NCBI GenBank assembly: GCA_937910905.1
Contig: CALEPV010000090.1
Location: 1-8,664 of the forward strand
Direction of reading: 5' to 3'
DNA length: 8,664 nucleotides
From: an uncultured Prevotellaceae bacterium
Lineage (GTDB): Bacteria > Bacteroidota > Bacteroidia > Bacteroidales > Bacteroidaceae
Numbering within the stretch: position 1 is the first letter of the stretch; each line of letters starts with the position of its first letter. Of the stretch, positions 6,701 to 8,664 are shown piece by piece. The translations under genes and the position numbers were made by a program. The notes under the pieces were generated by a model. It searched no databases and was not told where the DNA came from. It was given only the letters and a program-made list of their open reading frames with translations.

Positions 6701-6800
6701 TTGAAACCTTGAAACCTTGAACCCTGAAACCTGAAACTTGAAACTTGAAACCTGAAACCTGAAACTTGAAACCTGAAACTTGAAACCTGACACCTAAACC
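6701..6800. repeat. Heptanucleotide tandem array B (ctgaaac / ttgaaac)
   Basis: Fourteen units run continuously: two 8-bp units (ttgaaacc), one ttgaacc, nine 7-bp ctgaaac or ttgaaac units, and two degenerate ones (ctgacac, ctaaacc). On the minus strand the unit reads rgtttca, which resembles the ggttcay unit of array A, so the two arrays look like related repeats in opposite orientation. The minus strand translates as a repetitive SGFKFQV-type peptide; I regard that as an artefact of the repeat, not a protein. Confidence 0.9.
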
Positions 6801-6859
6801 CTTGTTTGGCTCTATAGATTCCAATATATATAGAGTAGTAAAAGTAAAAGTTTGTTTCG

Positions 6860-6891
6860 GAGTGCTGGGCCGTGAGGTTCGGCACTCTTTT
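6860..6891 (+). terminator. Intrinsic terminator-like hairpin
   Basis: GAGTGCTG (6860-6867) pairs with CGGCACTC (6880-6887), giving eight pairs including one G-T, with a 12-nt loop and TTTT at 6888-6891. Orientation and position suit a + strand terminator that insulates the lipoprotein gene from transcripts crossing the repeats. The loop is large and the T run short. Confidence 0.5.
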
Positions 6892-6956
6892 GCTGCAACG
6901 ACAAAGGGAAATGTGAATAAAACTGCTCTGCGTTATCACAAGCACCAGATAGTTCG

Positions 6957-6964
6957 TATATTTG
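6957..6964 (+). promoter_or_regulatory. Promoter -7 box for the WG-repeat lipoprotein gene
   Basis: TATATTTG matches the Bacteroidetes -7 consensus TAnnTTTG. No good TTTG lies 19-21 bases upstream (the bases there are gttat), so the -33 element is weak or absent. The predicted transcript start near 6971 leaves a leader of about 32 nt before the ATG at 7003, which supports that start. Confidence 0.45.
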
Positions 6965-7002
6965 CAGCAGCGCAAAATACACCAATACAAAACACTACTG
7001 CT

Positions 7003-8604
7003 ATGCGAATTCAATCTCAGCTGACTACACTCTTGCTTCTCTCTGTACTCACGCTCTGCAACAGTTGCGATGCCCTACTGGGTGACGAGCCGATGACACC
7101 ACAGTACTATGCCGTTCAGATTGACGAAGACGGCGACTGGAGCATCATCGATGCCGATGGCGAGACCATCATTGAAGAGGAATACGACGACGATGACCAA
7201 GTGTCGCACATCTATGGCAATACCTACTGGGTGAAGTCCGACGGTGTGTATCAACTGTACTCCATAGACAACCCGCGACAGTCCCTCAGCGATGAGGAGT
7301 ACACCGCTGCCACAGTCATGTTCCGCGACCGCTGTCTGGCCACACGGGCTGGCCAGCCAATAGAGATACTCAATGCTCAGGGCGAACTGGTGGCTACACT
7401 GCCGAAGGATGTGGTGATGGCTCAAAGAGGTGCTGCCAACACATTCATATTCCGCAAGACAGATGAGACATGGGGATGGACGGACCGCAACGGCAAAGTG
7501 ATACACGAAGGGTTCAAGCAAATCAACACCGGCGAAGGCACCATAGCTGCCGTAGCACGCAAGACAGACACCAGCAAGTGGCAGATTTACGACAACAGAG
7601 GCAAGCAGGTAGGAGAGCTTAGTAGCTCATACAACATCATTTCACTAAATGACGGATTCATCTCTGTACAAGACAACAACGGGAAAGCTCTGGTCTTTAA
7701 CCACGAAGGCAAGAAGCTGTTCCAGGTAAGGAAGGCAAGCTACATATTGCCTGTCTACGGCCAGAGAGAGAGATGCTTCGTTACCATCAATGATGAATGG
7801 GAATATGGCCTTGTGGATGGCGAAGGCAACGAGCTGATACGCCCCAAATACAACGGAATGGCCATACCTGGCGAAAACATGTTCATCGTCCGTAAGGGCG
7901 ATGACTGGGGCATCATCAATCGCAATGATCAGAAGATAGTCCCCTTCAAGTACGACAACATATATACCATTGGAGACAACTTCCTCGTGCAGAAAGGTGA
8001 TAACAACTGGCGCATTATCGATGCCAAGGGTGAACGCGTGGGCAAGACCAGCTTCAGCAACGTTACGTCATTCAATTGCGAATCGGCGGTCTACTACGTC
8101 AACCTTGAGCATGAAGCATCAATAATAGACAGTGCCGCCAAAGACTTCCATTATCAGGAGCCTATTGCACAGCTTGCACAACGCCTGCACATCACGCCGT
8201 CGGAGAACTACAGGTGGAGCAGCACAATTGCGAAAGAGAGCACCGATGCAAGCGGGCTGAAAGTAACAACCACCTACTGTCTTAATACTAATGCCGTGGA
8301 AGAACAAACACATACTGTCAGACACAACGATGGATGGTGGGAATACACCGAGACCGTACACGACGCATGGATTTGGAGTTCTGCTGTTCTGAAATCAGCA
8401 ACACTTCAGCTTGATTTCACCAACAGAATGCCGTCTGTCGACATAGACGAGGCAATAACCATGCTCACAGCAGAGCTGAAAAGGAAAGGGTACAAAACAG
8501 GCACCAGCGATAACACGCTCACCAAAGGCAACATGCAAGTCAGTCTGCACAACTATCACTATTACAGCAACACCGCCAGTATAGAGATATGCCAGAAACA
8601 ATAG
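7003..8604 (+). CDS. WG-repeat lipoprotein, complete paralogue of the first gene
   Basis: The product has 533 residues. I chose ATG 7003 over the open extension to 6802 because it begins a lipoprotein signal peptide (MRIQSQLTTLLLLSVLTLCNSC, lipidated Cys at 22) and follows a -7 box at a sensible distance. WG-type repeats are visible at about residues 45 (DWSIIDADGETII), 157 (WGWTDRNGKVI), 192 (KWQIYDNRGKQV), 268 (YGLVDGEGNELIRPKYN), 301 (DWGIINRNDQKIVPFKYD) and 336 (NWRIIDAKGERVG). The C-terminal 150 residues are not WG repeats and contain THTVRHNDGWWEYTETV, DAWIWSSA and a predicted alpha-beta end. An acidic run (EEEYDDDD) lies near residue 60. The mature protein should be anchored in the outer or inner membrane facing the periplasm or the surface. 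Function is unknown; WG repeats are thought to form beta-rich scaffolds. The match to 76-963 covers the last 290 or so residues, so the pair is a tandem duplication now separated by about 6 kb. Confidence 0.88.
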   Translation: MRIQSQLTTLLLLSVLTLCNSCDALLGDEPMTPQYYAVQIDEDGDWSIIDADGETIIEEEYDDDDQVSHIYGNTYWVKSDGVYQLYSIDNPRQSLSDEEYTAATVMFRDRCLATRAGQPIEILNAQGELVATLPKDVVMAQRGAANTFIFRKTDETWGWTDRNGKVIHEGFKQINTGEGTIAAVARKTDTSKWQIYDNRGKQVGELSSSYNIISLNDGFISVQDNNGKALVFNHEGKKLFQVRKASYILPVYGQRERCFVTINDEWEYGLVDGEGNELIRPKYNGMAIPGENMFIVRKGDDWGIINRNDQKIVPFKYDNIYTIGDNFLVQKGDNNWRIIDAKGERVGKTSFSNVTSFNCESAVYYVNLEHEASIIDSAAKDFHYQEPIAQLAQRLHITPSENYRWSSTIAKESTDASGLKVTTTYCLNTNAVEEQTHTVRHNDGWWEYTETVHDAWIWSSAVLKSATLQLDFTNRMPSVDIDEAITMLTAELKRKGYKTGTSDNTLTKGNMQVSLHNYHYYSNTASIEICQKQ

Positions 8605-8664
8605 ACTAATATTGCTGTCCGCTAAAAGTTTTTTTGCAGGATAAAAATTAGGCTGAATCCCTCG

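Larger units (their letters stand above)
6526..7002. other. 477-bp non-coding stretch between the small gene and the lipoprotein gene
   Basis: It contains heptad array A, the palindromic module, heptad array B, a 7-bp inverted repeat CTCTATA/TATAGAG (6810-6835), a terminator-like hairpin (6860-6891) and a promoter-like box (6957-6964). The frame of the downstream lipoprotein gene happens to be open leftwards to 6802, but that extension encodes nothing like a signal peptide and crosses the hairpin and promoter box. Confidence 0.7.

Noticed and set aside
6810..6835. CTCTATA/TATAGAG inverted repeat as an operator or terminator
   Set aside because: It is only seven AT-rich pairs with a 12-nt loop and no T tract; chance is a sufficient explanation.
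6609..7014. Minus-strand frames encoding repetitive SGFKFQV-type peptides
   Set aside because: The peptide periodicity is the direct translation of the 7-bp array, and there is no start signal or domain outside the repeat.

Overview
The window looks like chromosomal accessory DNA from a Prevotella-type member of the Bacteroidales. Supporting signs are a C-terminal type IX secretion (T9SS) sorting tail, a promoter of the Bacteroides TTTG / TAnnTTTG type, weak or absent Shine-Dalgarno sequences, lipoprotein signals of Bacteroidetes style, and short tandem and palindromic intergenic repeats. No database was consulted, so the genus is an inference.

Layout, left to right. (1) Positions 1-963 hold the 3' part of a WG-repeat protein gene. 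Its reading frame is broken near the window start by a 20-bp insertion that leaves a 9-bp direct repeat. (2) Positions 964-2277 are a 1.3-kb gene-free stretch. It carries a small hairpin, a perfect 21-bp inverted repeat, a 22-bp tandem array, a GC-rich palindromic element, another hairpin, a good promoter, and a predicted leader of about 320 nt. (3) Positions 2278-6300 encode a 1340-residue secreted, multi-module, T9SS-sorted surface protein. (4) Positions 6346-6525 encode a 59-residue small protein of a type common in Bacteroidales, 45 bp downstream and probably in the same transcript. (5) Positions 6531-6800 are a composite repeat: two heptanucleotide arrays of related core sequence in opposite orientation, with a GC-rich palindromic module between them. 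(6) A terminator-like hairpin and a promoter-like box precede a complete WG-repeat lipoprotein gene at 7003-8604, a paralogue of gene 1. The last 60 bases hold no gene.

The picture is of a cell-envelope locus: two WG-repeat paralogues, one of them clearly a lipoprotein, flank a large exported protein and its small partner. The paralogues share a C-terminal domain with a conspicuous HNDGWWExTETVxDxWxWS signature. I cannot assign a biochemical function to any of the four genes. There is no sign of CRISPR, tRNA, rRNA, integrase or an intact transposase. The observations most worth checking are the footprint-like frameshift in gene 1, the 59-residue gene, the inverted heptad/palindrome composite, and the shared C-terminal domain.
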